The translations under genes were made by a program, and so were the position numbers. Below are positions 38,728 to 49,885 of a stretch of 64,000 bases of DNA, in pieces; position 1 is the first letter of the stretch; each line of letters starts with the position of its first letter. The notes under the pieces are model-generated. The model did no database searches and was not told where the DNA came from. It saw only the letters and a program-made list of their open reading frames with translations. The stretch spans positions 15,256,357 through 15,320,356 of the forward strand of contig CM040451.1 in the NCBI GenBank assembly GCA_022749755.1. The letters run 5' to 3'. Source of the DNA: Azadirachta indica. Taxonomy: Eukaryota > Streptophyta > Magnoliopsida > Sapindales > Meliaceae.

Positions 38728-41177
38728 CATACAAAAAGTTATAACATTATTAGTAAATTATTTTAAGAACAAATTCTTTTCGGATAAAGGTTAGAGAATC
38801 ACGTCTACGTGGGTCACCAACAAGAATAGTATTTTTGATGATAAAGAATCGTCAAATATTTATGATAAGAATCGTATATCTATTTTTCTTCCTTTCCATG
38901 TCCAATTTCTTCATCCTTAGTTTTTTAATAAATAAATTATTTGTCTACTTCTTTATCATATAAAGAGTGAAATTCGTTTTATGAATATGATTCGGTTTTG
39001 GGAATTATAAAAAAAAAATATTATGTTTCTCGCTACACCTTCTGTAGTAATTTAAAAAAATTTATTGAGTTTGTCTAAATATCCTAGTATGCTTTACATC
39101 AATATTAATTCAAAATGGTAATCATATGTTTATGTAATTGTTGTCATTTAATATGATGAAGTAATATATTTAGACTTTATGTATGGTAGGTTTTATTTAT
39201 TTATTTAAGTTTAAATATTGTTTTTATGGGATTATTACTCCTGCTTATACGGACAAAAATAAAGAGGGAAAGCTACTTCGACCAAGTGAAGCTTTTGCTA
39301 TGTTGTTTGAGAAAGTTTGCAAACCGAAAGTTACATAAAAGGAATATCTATCAATCCAACCATTCCAAAAAGACTAAACACAATCCAAACTAGGCTTAGC
39401 AAAATAGATAAATATCAACATACATACATCAAAACGTGTATATATTCACTTCCCAGCCAATGATGAGACTGTGACTCTATCATATATTCATTGCAAGACT
39501 AGAGCAACAGTCATAATGTTAGAATACACAGGCAACTTGTAAAGACTGACAAAAAAACACAGATTTTGTATGCTATTATGTGATAATGAAAGAAATGTTC
39601 AATTTAGAATGTGGTTGGTTTTATTCATTAGAATTGAGCCACTAAGGTGTCACTTCAAAACTTTTAAATGAGTAATAAAACTCACTAACTCGTGGCAAGA
39701 ATTATACGAAAAGTATTTCTCACAATTCAATCCTAAAACCTTTGTAGTGTTTTTAATTCTAATTTAATATATTTCGTTCTTATATATCATTATAGACTAC
39801 TAAAAAATTTACAATTGCTGTAGTATTCTTTTTATCTTTTAAATGTTTAGCCATAGATGTTATTGACTTATATTTTCTAAGTTAATGAAGATTGATTTAT
39901 ATTTCTAATATTTCTATCGATCTACTTTTTTAAATTTAATATCTAAACTCCTTGAAAATTCTTCTCAATCTGTTACGCTAACTTTTTGTCGTCATGACTA
40001 AAACTAGGTAGGTTTGAGTTTGATTTGGTCATCATAAAAACCAAACTAAACGAATTAAACTTAAATGAGTTCGGTTTATTTCTATTCAAGATTATAAATC
40101 AAACTATTATAAGATTTAACTGAATTAAGACTGAAATGAATTGACCTAAGGTTATTCAAATCGGTTTGGTTCTATTCACCTATCCTTCAAATTCAATTTG
40201 GTTCATTAATAGGCATTAGCCTTATTAATGTAATTGATCAAGCAAATCACTATTGATTGCTTGCTTTCTTCTTTCATGCAATGCCATTGTTGGATATGCA
40301 AAATTAGAATAATAAGATTTATAAATTATTTTCGGAATAAATTCTTTTAGAAATGCATGGAGAATCTTGTACGTTTGGGCCACTCAATAAGAATAATAAA
40401 TTTGCAGATAAACAATAATTGTTTATTGATGATAAGAATCAATTTTGCTTCTTTCTTCGATGTAAAACATCTTCATCTTTTGTTTTTAAGCAAGTAAATT
40501 GTTTATTTATTTCCTTGCCATATGCAAATTGAAATTCATTTTATGAATATGATGTAGTTTGGAAATTGTACAAACCGTTTACTTTTCGAGTTTGCACTTT
40601 GCGTAGTAATTCAAAGAACGACTTCTCGACCCTATACTCATTATAGTTAGGAATTTGTTTCAATATTCTAGTTTAGTTTTACATCGATATAATTTAAAAT
40701 GACAATCATATCTACATATAATTGTTGTCATTTAATATTATGTAATAATATATTTACATAATACGATTAAATATTTTTGTTTATTTAAATTGAAAACATC
40801 TTTTCTTCAGTAATCCAATTTATATGAAGAAATATAAGGAAGAAAGAAGCTTGAGATGGTTAGAAGATTTTTGGCACATTGATATGTCGCACAAAGTGAT
40901 AGAGATTAATAGATCATGCAGATGCTATATTCTACGATAGTGTGTGTGAAGCAAAAGTCAAAAGAAGATAGCATATATAGAATAACTTTCGAGCCGAAGA
41001 CGAGACCATACCTCTATAATATGTTGATTCCCAAACTAGAACAATTTTTAAAAAGTAGGCCATACATTAACTTCTATAGACTGATCAAAACAACTTAAAT
41101 GTAGTATACATGATGGGACGCAATATTGGAAGATAATATTTTTTGTTAAGCCAGCAGGTACCAAATTAAGCAGAAGT

Positions 41178-41437
41178 TTACTTGGTGGCAGGACCCTCCG
41201 GAAGCAATTCATTGATTTCTCTTTCAAGATGCAAATGGCCTTCCCCGTTATCGGTTTCGTTGAGGTTTTGCAATCCTCAATGTGCTGTGTGGCTTTTAAT
41301 TCTTCCTTTTTTGTTGGCTGGGTTTTGGTTTTGTCAAGCCTTTTGGCTTTCTTTGACTTTGTAAGGCTCTTCTTTAGTCTTTAATGTTATTGCTCTAAGC
41401 TTCGGTTTGGGGTTTATTTAAAAAAGATAATAATAAT
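41178..41437 (+). mobile_element. Short retroposon insert with 10-bp target-site duplication
   Basis: About 260 bp of less AT-rich DNA ending in a taataataa tail and flanked by aagcagaagt at 41168-41177 and 41438-41447. Unit B1 has the empty site (a single aagcagaagt at about 37830), so this is a clean insertion. The variable-length duplication and A-rich tail are typical of LINE or SINE retroposition. The 60-codon open frame at 41182-41364 lies inside it and resembles nothing I recognise. It could be a 5'-truncated LINE 3' UTR. Confidence 0.75.
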
Positions 41438-41633
41438 AAGCAGAAGTCAAAAAAATAGAGCATTCAGTTGTGATTATTGGAATATAATACTTGCATTGAT
41501 AGATTCCAGAGCATTAGTGCGATGCTCATTATTTACTACAATTACAAGTACTATATTCTTATTTAATTCCTGAGACATTTATTTAAAGTAAAACATATAA
41601 TTGACTGTCCCAGCCGATACTTGCGAAGCTCAA

Positions 41634-42813
41634 TTAGTTCTTTGCGCGAAAGATGATACCATTGAGGACAATTCCCTTCTTCCAAATCAAACCCTCGCTT
41701 CCCTTCAAGTAGATTTCCATCTGCCCTGCTTTGGGTGAAGCAATAAACTGGCCAACTGGGATCTCTAACCATTCGTTTACTGGTTGAAGTTTTGAAAAGT
41801 CCTCTTCCCGTTCTTCCTCAATTACATTGGGAATCACAAATCCCAGCTTCACTGGACGTTCCCATCCCCCAGCGATTTCCTTTTTCATCGTTACAAATGC
41901 AACTTCGTATTTAGTCCCTGGTTGGAGAATGCTGGTGTCAAATTTTGTCCTTGCGTCCAGGAAACATACTTTAATTAATTCAGCTGCATCCACAAGCTCG
42001 TTTGAACTGCAAATCAAAAATTAATCACGTGTAATCAGAGTTTATATATTAATTAATATTACTCTAACATAAATGTGTGTATATATATATATATATAATA
42101 AAGTCCAAGCAAAGCCCAGAAGAGACTTGTCCAAACAAATAAAAAAGAATTTTGCACCAAAACCGAATGCAAATAATGCAGACTATGAGGCCAAAAAAGA
42201 AAAACCAGCAAACGAAAACCAGTGTACAAGAAACAATCCATCTCGTGCGCAGAAACACGCGCAAGACAGAAGCCATGCAAACTAACGGCAGCAAGGACCT
42301 TAGAATAGAAAAGATAGCAAAACCGATAAGTTGGAAAACCATTTGCGTCCTTAGAGAGCTGGATGCAAATCTCTGTAGGAGTATCCCACAATGTAAAACC
42401 TCGTGATGAAGACCTAAGTTAGCTAAAGTATCAGCAATACTATTATTTTCCCGTAACGTATGAGTGTAAAGGAAATTCATTTTGGAAATTAGGTCTTTAC
42501 AATTGAGCCAACAATCCGCAACATTCAAGGAGGACGAATGGACTTATTGTTGAAGAGGTGAATAATGGAATCACTCTCTAGCCAAAGATTAAACCAACCT
42601 TTATCATAAGCAATCTCTACTCGCAAAATAGCAGCCATAATCTCACCCAAGAAAGCAGTGCTATATATATATATATATATTACATAAATTAATAATAAGT
42701 TACCTTGGGTCTTGCACTTTAATCCAATTCCAGTAACGCTTGTCGTCTCCCCAAGTGATAGTCAGATCCCTTGCAAATAGCTTGACAAAGCTTTCTCCTG
42801 ATGCTTTTGCCAT
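41634..42813 (-). CDS. P12: short PP2 lectin with retroposon-enlarged intron
   Basis: Predicted 160-residue PP2 lectin. Exon 1 is 42813-42704 (MAKASGESFVKLFARDLTIT, then KRYWNWIKVQDP). Exon 2 is 42006-41634. Exon 2 encodes AAELIKVCFLDARTKFD, GGWERPVKLGFVIPNVIEE, NEWLEIPVGQFIASPKAGQ and KKGIVLNGIIFRAKN. The intron is 697 bp instead of about 126 bp because a LINE fragment has inserted into its TA run; the gtaact donor and ttgcag acceptor are unchanged, so splicing may still work. TATA box at 42889-42895, AATAAA (minus strand) at 41583-41578. Coding frame intact. Confidence 0.85.
42099..42662 (-). mobile_element. 5'-truncated LINE with RNase H end, inside the P12 intron
   Basis: The insert lies between two (TA)n runs. 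On the minus strand, from about 42660, it reads TAFLGEIMAAILRVEIAYDK and LWLESDSIIHLF. After a 1-base frame change it continues NVADCWLNCKDL and RENNSIADTLANLG. This is the RNase H (RVT_3 type) domain that ends the pol of plant L1-type LINEs or derives from it. The remainder, 42099-42390, is 3' UTR. The fragment is in the same orientation as P12 transcription. Target-site duplications cannot be told within the TA runs. Confidence 0.75.
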
Positions 42814-42888
42814 TGTTTCCCTCTAGTCAGCTAGCTCTTAACAATTACTTGCATCAATTACTTGTATTCTTCTTTCATGCAGTGCGGC

Positions 42889-42895
42889 TTATATA
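42889..42895 (-). promoter_or_regulatory. TATA box of P12
   Basis: Minus strand GTATATAAGCCGC, 76 nt upstream of the ATG. Confidence 0.55.
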
Positions 42896-45503
42896 CATAT
42901 AAAAAGTTATAATATCATTACTAAATTATTTTAGGAACAAATTCTTTTTGGATGAAGGACAGAGTCACCAACGAGAATAGTATTTCTGGTGATAAAGAAT
43001 CATCAATTATCTATGATAAGAATCATTTATCTATTTTGCTTCCTTTCCATGTCCAATTTCTTCATCCTTTGTTTTCAAGAAAATAAATTATTTATTTACT
43101 TCTCTATCGTATAAAGAGTGAAATTGATTTTATGAATATGATTTGATTGAAAATAATAAAAAAAACATTATGTTGCTTTCTACACCTTCTATAGTAATTA
43201 AAAAAAATTTATTGAGTTTGTCTAAATATGCTAGCTTGCTTTACGTCAATATTAATTAAAAATGGTAACCATATGTTTATGTAATTGTTGTCATTTAATA
43301 TTATGAAGCAACATATTTAGACCATAAATATGATAGATTTTATTTAATTATTTAAATTTAAAATATCATTTTTATGGTGTTCCATATATATAAAGGATTA
43401 TTACTCTCGTTTATAAAGACAAAAATAAAGAGAGAAAGCTACTTCCACCAAGTGAAGCTCCTGCTATGTTCTTTAAGAGTGTGTGCAAACCGAAAGTTCG
43501 TGAAAGGAATATCCATCAATCCAATCATTCCGAAAGGCCAAACGCAATCGAAATTAGGCTTAGCCAAATGGATAAATGTCAACATACATACATAAATACA
43601 TGTATATATTCACTTCCCAGCCAATGATGAACTGTGACTCTATCATGTATTCATTACAAGACTAGAGCAACACTCATAACGTTAGCATACACAGGCAACT
43701 TCTAAAGGCTGACAAAAAAACACAGATTTTGCATGCTATTTTGTGATAATGAAAGAAAAGTTCAATTTCGAATGTGGTGGGTTGTAATCATTAGGATTGA
43801 GCGACTAAGTTGTCACTTCGAAACTTTTAAATGACTAATAGAACTCATTAACTCTTAGCAAGAATTATACGAAAAGTATTTCCCACAATTCATATAAAAC
43901 CTAAAACCTATTTTTCTACATCTCCCTCAAATTTATTAATCAGGATTGCCAATTATAATATTGTTCTCAATCTTTTTAGTGTTCTTAATTTTAATTTAAT
44001 TGGCTTTTATATACATCATAGACTATTAAAAAATTTACAATTGCTGTAGTATTTTTTTTTTGATCTTTTGAATGCTTAGCCACAGATGTTATTGACTTAT
44101 ATTTTTTAAGTTAATGGAGATTGATCTGTATTTCTAATATTTTCATCAATCTACTTCTGTTGTAAATTTAACATTTAAACTCCTTGAAAATTCTTCTCAA
44201 GTTGTTCTGTTAACTATTTATCATCATGAATAAAACTAGGGAGGTTTGAGTTTGATTCGGTTATCATAAAAACCAAACTAAACGAGTTAAACTTAAATGA
44301 GTTCGGTTTATTTCAATTCAAGATTAAAATAAATCAAACTACTATATTGAACTGAATTGAGACTGAAATGAATTGACCTAAGCTTATTCAAATCGGTTTG
44401 CAAATCACTATTGATTGCTTGCTTTCTTCTTCCATGCAGTGCCTTTGTTGTATATGCAGAATTAAAATAATAAGAATTATAAATTAGTTTCTGAATAAGT
44501 TCTTTTAGAAATGCATGGAGAATCTTGTATGTTTGGACCACCCAATAAGAATAATACTTTACAGATAAACAATAATTGTTTATTGATGATAAGAATCTAT
44601 TTTGCTTCTTTCTTCCATGTACAACATCTTCGTCCTTTGCTTTTAAGCAAGTAAATTATTTATTTATTTCCTTGCCATGTGCAAGTTGAAATTCATTTTA
44701 TGAATATGATGTAGTTTGAAAATTATACAAACCGTTTACTTTTCAAGTTTGCACTTTGTATAGTAATTCAGAGAAGTACTTCTCGACCCTATACTCGTCA
44801 TTATAGCCACGAATTTGTTTCAATATTCTAGTTTAGTTTTACATCGATATAATTTAAAATGACAATCATATCTTTGTGTAATTGTTGTAATTTAATATAT
44901 GAAATAATATATTTACATCATATGATTGAATTTTTTTGTTTATTTAGATTGAAAACATCATTTTTTCGGTGCTGTTAATCAATATAGGATAAGTAATCCA
45001 GTTTGTATGAAGAAATATAAGGAAGAAAGAAGCTTGAGATAGTTAGAAGATTTTTGGCACATTCATATGTGGCACAAAGTGATATAGATTAATAGATCAT
45101 GCAGGTGCTATATTCTACGATAGTGTGTGTGAAGCAAAAGTCAATAGAAGATAACATATATAGAATAACTTTCGAGCCAAAGACGAGACCATACCTCTAT
45201 CGTATGTTGATTCCCAAACTAGAACAATTTTTAAAAAGCAGGCCATACATTAACTTCTATAGACTGATCACAACAACTTAAAAGTAGTATACATGATGGG
45301 ACGCAATATTGGAAGATAATATTTTTTGTTAAGCCAGTTGTGATCATCGGAATGTAATACTTGCATTGATAGATTATAGAGCATTAGTGCGATGCTCATC
45401 ATTTATTACAATTACAAGTACTATATTCTTATTTAATTTCTGAGACATTTATTTAAAGTAAAACATATAATTGACTGTCCCAGCTGATACTTGCGAAGCT
45501 CAA

Positions 45504-46092
45504 TTAATTCTTTGCACGAAAGATGATACCATTCAGGACAATTCCCTTCTTCCAAACCAAACCCTCGCTTCCCTTCAAATAGATTTCCATGTGCCCGGCT
45601 TGGGGTGAAGCAGTAAATTGGCCAACTGGGATCTCTAGCCATTCGTTTGCTGGTTTAAGTTTTGAAAAGTCCTCTTCGCGGTCTTCCTCAACTACATTGG
45701 GAATTGCAAATCCGAGCTTCACTGGATGTTCCCATCCCTCAGCATTGTCTTTTTTCATAATAATGAATGCAACTTCGTATTTAGTTCCTGGTCGGAGAAT
45801 GCTGGTGTTAAAATTTGTTCTTGCGTCCAGGAAGCATACTTTAATTAATTCAGCCGCATCCACAAGCTCGCTTGAACTGCGAATCAAAAATTAGTTACGT
45901 GCAATGAAAGTGTATATATCAATTAATGCTACTTTGATTCAAATTTATATATATATTTTTCTACAAATTAAGAATAAGTTACCCTGCGTCTTTCACTTTA
46001 ATCCAATTCCAGTAACGCTTGTCGTCTCCCCAGGTGATAGTCAGATCCCTTGCAAATAGCTTGACGAAGCTTTCTCCTGATGCTTTTGCCAT
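45504..46092 (-). CDS. P13: short PP2 lectin, two exons
   Basis: Predicted 160-residue PP2 lectin. Exon 1 is 46092-45983 (MAKASGESFVKLFARDLTIT, KRYWNWIKVKDA). Exon 2 is 45876-45504 (phase-2 intron of 106 bp). Exon 2 encodes AAELIKVCFLDARTNFN, EGWEHPVKLGFAIPNVVEED, NEWLEIPVGQFTASPQAGH and KKGIVLNGIIFRAKN. It is the most diverged of the P11-P13 trio. A TATA box lies at 46155-46161, 63 nt upstream of the ATG, and an AATAAA signal (minus strand) at 45453-45448. No lesion is seen. Confidence 0.88.
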
Positions 46093-46154
46093 TGTTTCCG
46101 TCTAGTCAGCTAGCTCTTTACAATTACTTGTATTCTTCTTTCATGCAGTGCGGG

Positions 46155-46161
46155 TTATATA
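46155..46161 (-). promoter_or_regulatory. TATA box of P13
   Basis: Minus strand GTATATAACCCGC, 63 nt upstream of the ATG. Confidence 0.5.
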
Positions 46162-46960
46162 CACATAAAACGTTATAGCATCATTACTCAATTATTTTAG
46201 GAACAAATTCTTTTTGGATAAAGGACAGAGTCACCAATTCGAGAATAGTATTTTTGGTGATAAAGAATCATCAATTATTTATGATAAGAATCATTTATCT
46301 ATTTTGCTTTTTTTCCATGTCCAATTTCTTCATCCTTTGATTTTAAGAAAGTAAATTATTTATTTACTTCTTTATCATGTAAAGAGTGAAATTCATTTTA
46401 TGGATATGATTTGGTCTTGAGAATTATAAAAAAACATTATGTTTCTCTCTACACCTTCTATACTAATTGAAAAAAATTTATTGAGTCTGTCTAACAAGTC
46501 TAGTTTGTTGTACATCACTATTAATTCAAAATGATAATCATATATTTACGTAATTATTATCGTTTAATATTATGAAATAATATATTTAAAAAATACATAT
46601 AATAGTTTTTCATTTATTTATTTAAATTTAAAATATCTTTTCTATGGTGCTCCTGATATACATACATATATATATATATTTTTATATAGGGTTATTGCTT
46701 CCGTTTATGTGGACAAAAGTAAACTAAAATTTTACTTATAAGTGTTCGTCCACTTAAAAAACTATATTTAAAAAATTATTCCAAACAAAACTTAAATCGT
46801 GTTAAGAAATTTTCATCGTGCCTCTAAAGACGGCCCCACAAGCATGAAGACCGAATTGCCTTTCAAGAACCCATCAAAATCAGCTTTAATCCAACAGAAA
46901 GTGCTAAAGTATTAATCATACAGGATTATCTTATCTACTTCAATTTTTGATGGAAAGAGA

Positions 46961-48740
46961 ATATTGTGAAAATAACAAATAATAATAAAATAAAAATTAT
47001 TATACACCTGCATATCGCAAGTAAAGCTTAAGGGTTGATGGGTTGGGTTTTACTTCAATTACACGATTGGGTTGGATAACATTGTTTTCCAATTGGGTAT
47101 TAGCTTCAACTATCCCTCCTGCCCACTAATTAATTAACTATAGACATAAGTTTGTTAAACGGTCGATAGTAGATATACGACGCCGTCATTGGTAACACCA
47201 AGATATGATACAAAAAGAGATAATTAAACTCTAGAGCTCTAAATCCAAATTATATTTAATGAAAAATTGCCAAAATATTTGACTCTTCCAGCATTTCAAA
47301 AAATTTAAAAAAAAAAAAAATTAGTCATTCAAGTAATAGAGATTAAATAGGTTAGTTTGAAAATAAATAAACTTCTTGTCGCAAAATATTAATCTTGTGA
47401 ATACTTAGAACTAACTAAAATAACAATAATCAATGCATACAATCTCCCTCTTTCACTTAAATTATAGAAAGGGATCCAAAGCAAAGACTTTGATACAGGG
47501 GTTTTTTTTTTCTCCAGTTCTTGTATCATATATCTTTCCTAGATTTTCGGCTTCATAGAAATTAGAAATTAAAAATCTATCTCAAGAAAAAGGTTCGACT
47601 GTCTAGTAACATTGGTGAATTAGGTGAAGATCCAAAAAGAGAGAGTGTTAATAGGTTTTTATACCTTTATTTCTAATAATCCCTCAAAAACGTCTTGGAG
47701 ATCTTAAAGTTTATATATATGCATATACATATATATATATATATATATAGCACACACACAAACACATATCTATTTTTTTTTTAGGTTACACTTTGTACAG
47801 TAATCAATTTTTTTCTTGATAATACACACGTTACTACAATCATGAGTTTGCTTCAATATTCTAGTTTTGTTTTACATTAATATTGATTTAAAATGATAAT
47901 CATATATTTATATAGTTGTTGCCATTTAATATTATGAAATAACATATTTATATTATGTGATTGTTTTTTTATTTATTTAAATTTTAAATTTTTTCTATAA
48001 TGTTGCTAATATATGTAGGATATGACTTTTTCCTGCTTTTGTGCTGTTTTGTGGCTGATGTCTGCTGTATATTCTGCTACCGGGTTGCCGAAATCTGCAA
48101 TTTCTGTTGTCGGGTTGCTAAATTCTGCAGTTTGCTGCTAAAGTTTGCAGATTTTTGCTAATTCGATTGGTTTATTACCTTTGTTTTGTTATTCCTTGGA
48201 ACTGTTCTTGTATACTTTTTTCTCCTTTAATAATATGCTATTCTAAATTTGAAAAAAAAATGATAATTTATCCCGTTGAGAAGAAGAATAAAATAAAGAA
48301 AAAGGAAACATGAGATAGCTAGGATCTGTTTGGTACTATTCATATATTCCAACAAGCGACATATATTAATAGATCACACATTTGTTATATTCTTTGAAAG
48401 TATGTGTAAATCCAAAGTTGAAAGAAGTAAATTAAAAATATAATTGTCATTATGCTCTTCTAAAGTTAAAGGGTTATATTGATTATTACATACTAGTAAT
48501 AATGATAAAATAGTTCATTTGTATGTACTTTAAATAATCAAAGGCACAATAGTTATTTTGTGTAGAGATAATTGACCGGGTAGTAACTCTAGGGGGTATG
48601 TGTCTTTTGTCAAAATTTTAAAATATTTGTTTTTCTTCAAACACTAAGGAATATCTGTCTTTGACTTAAATTTCAGGGAAGTAATTGTCAATATCCCTTT
48701 TTTAATTTATCATTGATTTTCATATCTATTTGAGTTCGGT
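46961..48740. other. Spacer with partial module copies
   Basis: Contains a conserved block relic (47020-47150, as at 34520 and 26680), a TA run (47710-47748), an orphan upstream module (47765-48010) split by a retroposon insert (48019-48255), and its continuation (48260-48430). No gene. Confidence 0.5.
48019..48255 (+). mobile_element. Short retroposon insert with poly(A) tail
   Basis: T-, G- and C-richer DNA (ctgcttttgtgctg, ctgctgtatattctgct) ending in gaaaaaaaaa. It interrupts the module string taggata/atttatccc, which is continuous at 32600-32620. About five bases (gata or similar) are repeated on each side. A truncated LINE is likely; no coding sequence is kept. Confidence 0.6.
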
Positions 48741-48779
48741 TTGAGGTAGAGGCTTCATCAAGCTGAACTTTAAAGCCAC

Positions 48780-49885
48780 GAATCAGAAGATGAAATAGAA
48801 ATAGACGAACAGAAATCCAAGATAACCAGCTGACCAGATATAGGTAAAGAGTTATCAGACCTCCCACCAGATATGGCTACTCTGACCTCATTGCATATAC
48901 TTTTGTCACTATGGAAGAATGTATACATGATAAGCCAAGGACCTATAAGAAGCCGTTCAGAGTACAAACAGAAGGAAGTGGATAAATGTAATGCACGATG
49001 AAATCAAGTCCTGAAGTACAATAAAACTTGGATACTGGACAAGCAAATAGAAAAAACGAAGATAGAAGGCTAAAGTGGGTTTTCAAGATCAATTAAAGAA
49101 GCAAGGCTTTCTGTTGTCGTACCATTAAGATTCAAGGCCAGACTTATTGATAAAAGATTTATACAAAGGCAAGGAGTTGACTTCAACTGAGGATAATCCT
49201 AAAACCTATCAGGAGAAGGACAAATGAGCATAATACCTTTTGCTTATACTCTAGGAAGCACGAGGTATGCTATGGTTTACACTAGGCTTGACTTAGCATA
49301 AGCTATCACTATTAAGAGTAGTTACACGACTAATCTTGGGAAACTGTATGGCCAGGCTATCAAATCGGTTCTAAAGTGCCTAATGAAAAACTCTAATTTA
49401 GGTTGGAGATAGGAGACGTCTAAATATAGAAGAAGAGGAGTTGTTGGGTTTCTTGATGGAGATTAAGCAGGTGATTTCGATAGAAGTGGATCGCTGAAAG
49501 GTTACCTGTTTAATATATGTGGTTGTATAGTTAGTTATTCGAAACCTATAGTTCAAATTGTAATAGCTTTATCAACTATTGAAACGAAGTATATTACAGC
49601 AACTAAGATAGTAAAAGAAAGAAAGTGGCTTCATAGTTTGAAACTGAGCTAGAAATTAAGCAGGATGATTCAATGTGTGTTTGTTTTGTGCTAGTCAAAG
49701 TGCTATACATTTGGGAAATAATCAAAGGTAGCATCAGAGATGAAATATCAAATTGGTTAATTATGCTAGAGAAGGTTCACACATCATAGAATATTGCAGA
49801 TATGCTTACCAAACCTTTGCCAACAACTAAGTTTAAGTTTTGCTTAAACTTAGTTCGTGTTGGCATAAATTAAAACTCATAGCTT
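48780..49885 (+). pseudogene. Ty1/copia pol relic (reverse transcriptase to RNase H)
   Basis: Plus-strand fragments follow the order of copia pol. RPPTRYGYSDL near 48865 is the linker between integrase and reverse transcriptase. WVFKI at about 49078 belongs to the start of the reverse transcriptase. YAMVYTRLDLA (49267) and NLGKLYGQAIKSVLKCL (49337) are the region after it. STIETKYITATKIVKE (49573) is the RNase H part, and IADMLTKPLPTTKFKF (49794) is its typical end. Many stops and frameshifts separate them. The following cgtgttggcataaatt may be the start of a 3' LTR. The minus-strand frame at 48770-48967 is its shadow. Confidence 0.85.

Larger units (their letters stand above)
36320..39739. 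repeat. Tandem unit B1 (carries P11)
   Basis: First of three tandem units of 3.5-4 kb (B1, B2, B3). Shared landmarks in order: gttattgacttatat, tttgagtttgattygg, ggcattrgccttattaatgtaattgatcaagcaaatcac, an orphan upstream module, catgcagacgctatattct, aagcagaagt, the PP2 gene and its upstream module. Distances between exon-2 ends of P11, P12 and P13 are 3597 and 3870 bp. Confidence 0.75.
39740..43919. repeat. Tandem unit B2 (carries P12)
   Basis: Second B unit. It is longer than B1 because of two retroposon inserts, at 41178-41437 and about 42099-42662. Confidence 0.75.
43920..46960. repeat. Tandem unit B3 (carries P13)
   Basis: Third B unit. It follows B1 and B2 through P13 and its upstream module, then fades after about 46700. 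The stretch present in B2 between aattgatttga-type and caaatcac is shortened near 44395. Confidence 0.7.

Noticed and set aside
42064..42528. 154-codon minus-strand frame as a stand-alone gene with hydrophobic segments
   Set aside because: Its first 40 residues are a LINE RNase H end and the rest is read through 3' UTR and TA repeats.
34389..43595. Similar frames at 34389, 35775 and 43374 containing KVCANRKFIKGISINPII-type peptide, also at 26462
   Set aside because: The likeness comes from the repeated non-coding block next to each PP2 copy. The frames start and end at different places and are broken in other copies (13850, 20050, 31190).
40916..45281. Pair of similar 60-codon frames at 40916-41098 and 45099-45281 that might be a small gene family
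   Set aside because: They lie in the duplicated non-coding block of the B units; similar blocks elsewhere (12190, 18380, 37570) do not keep the frame.
48770..48967. 65-codon minus-strand open frame
   Set aside because: It is antisense to the copia pol relic on the plus strand.
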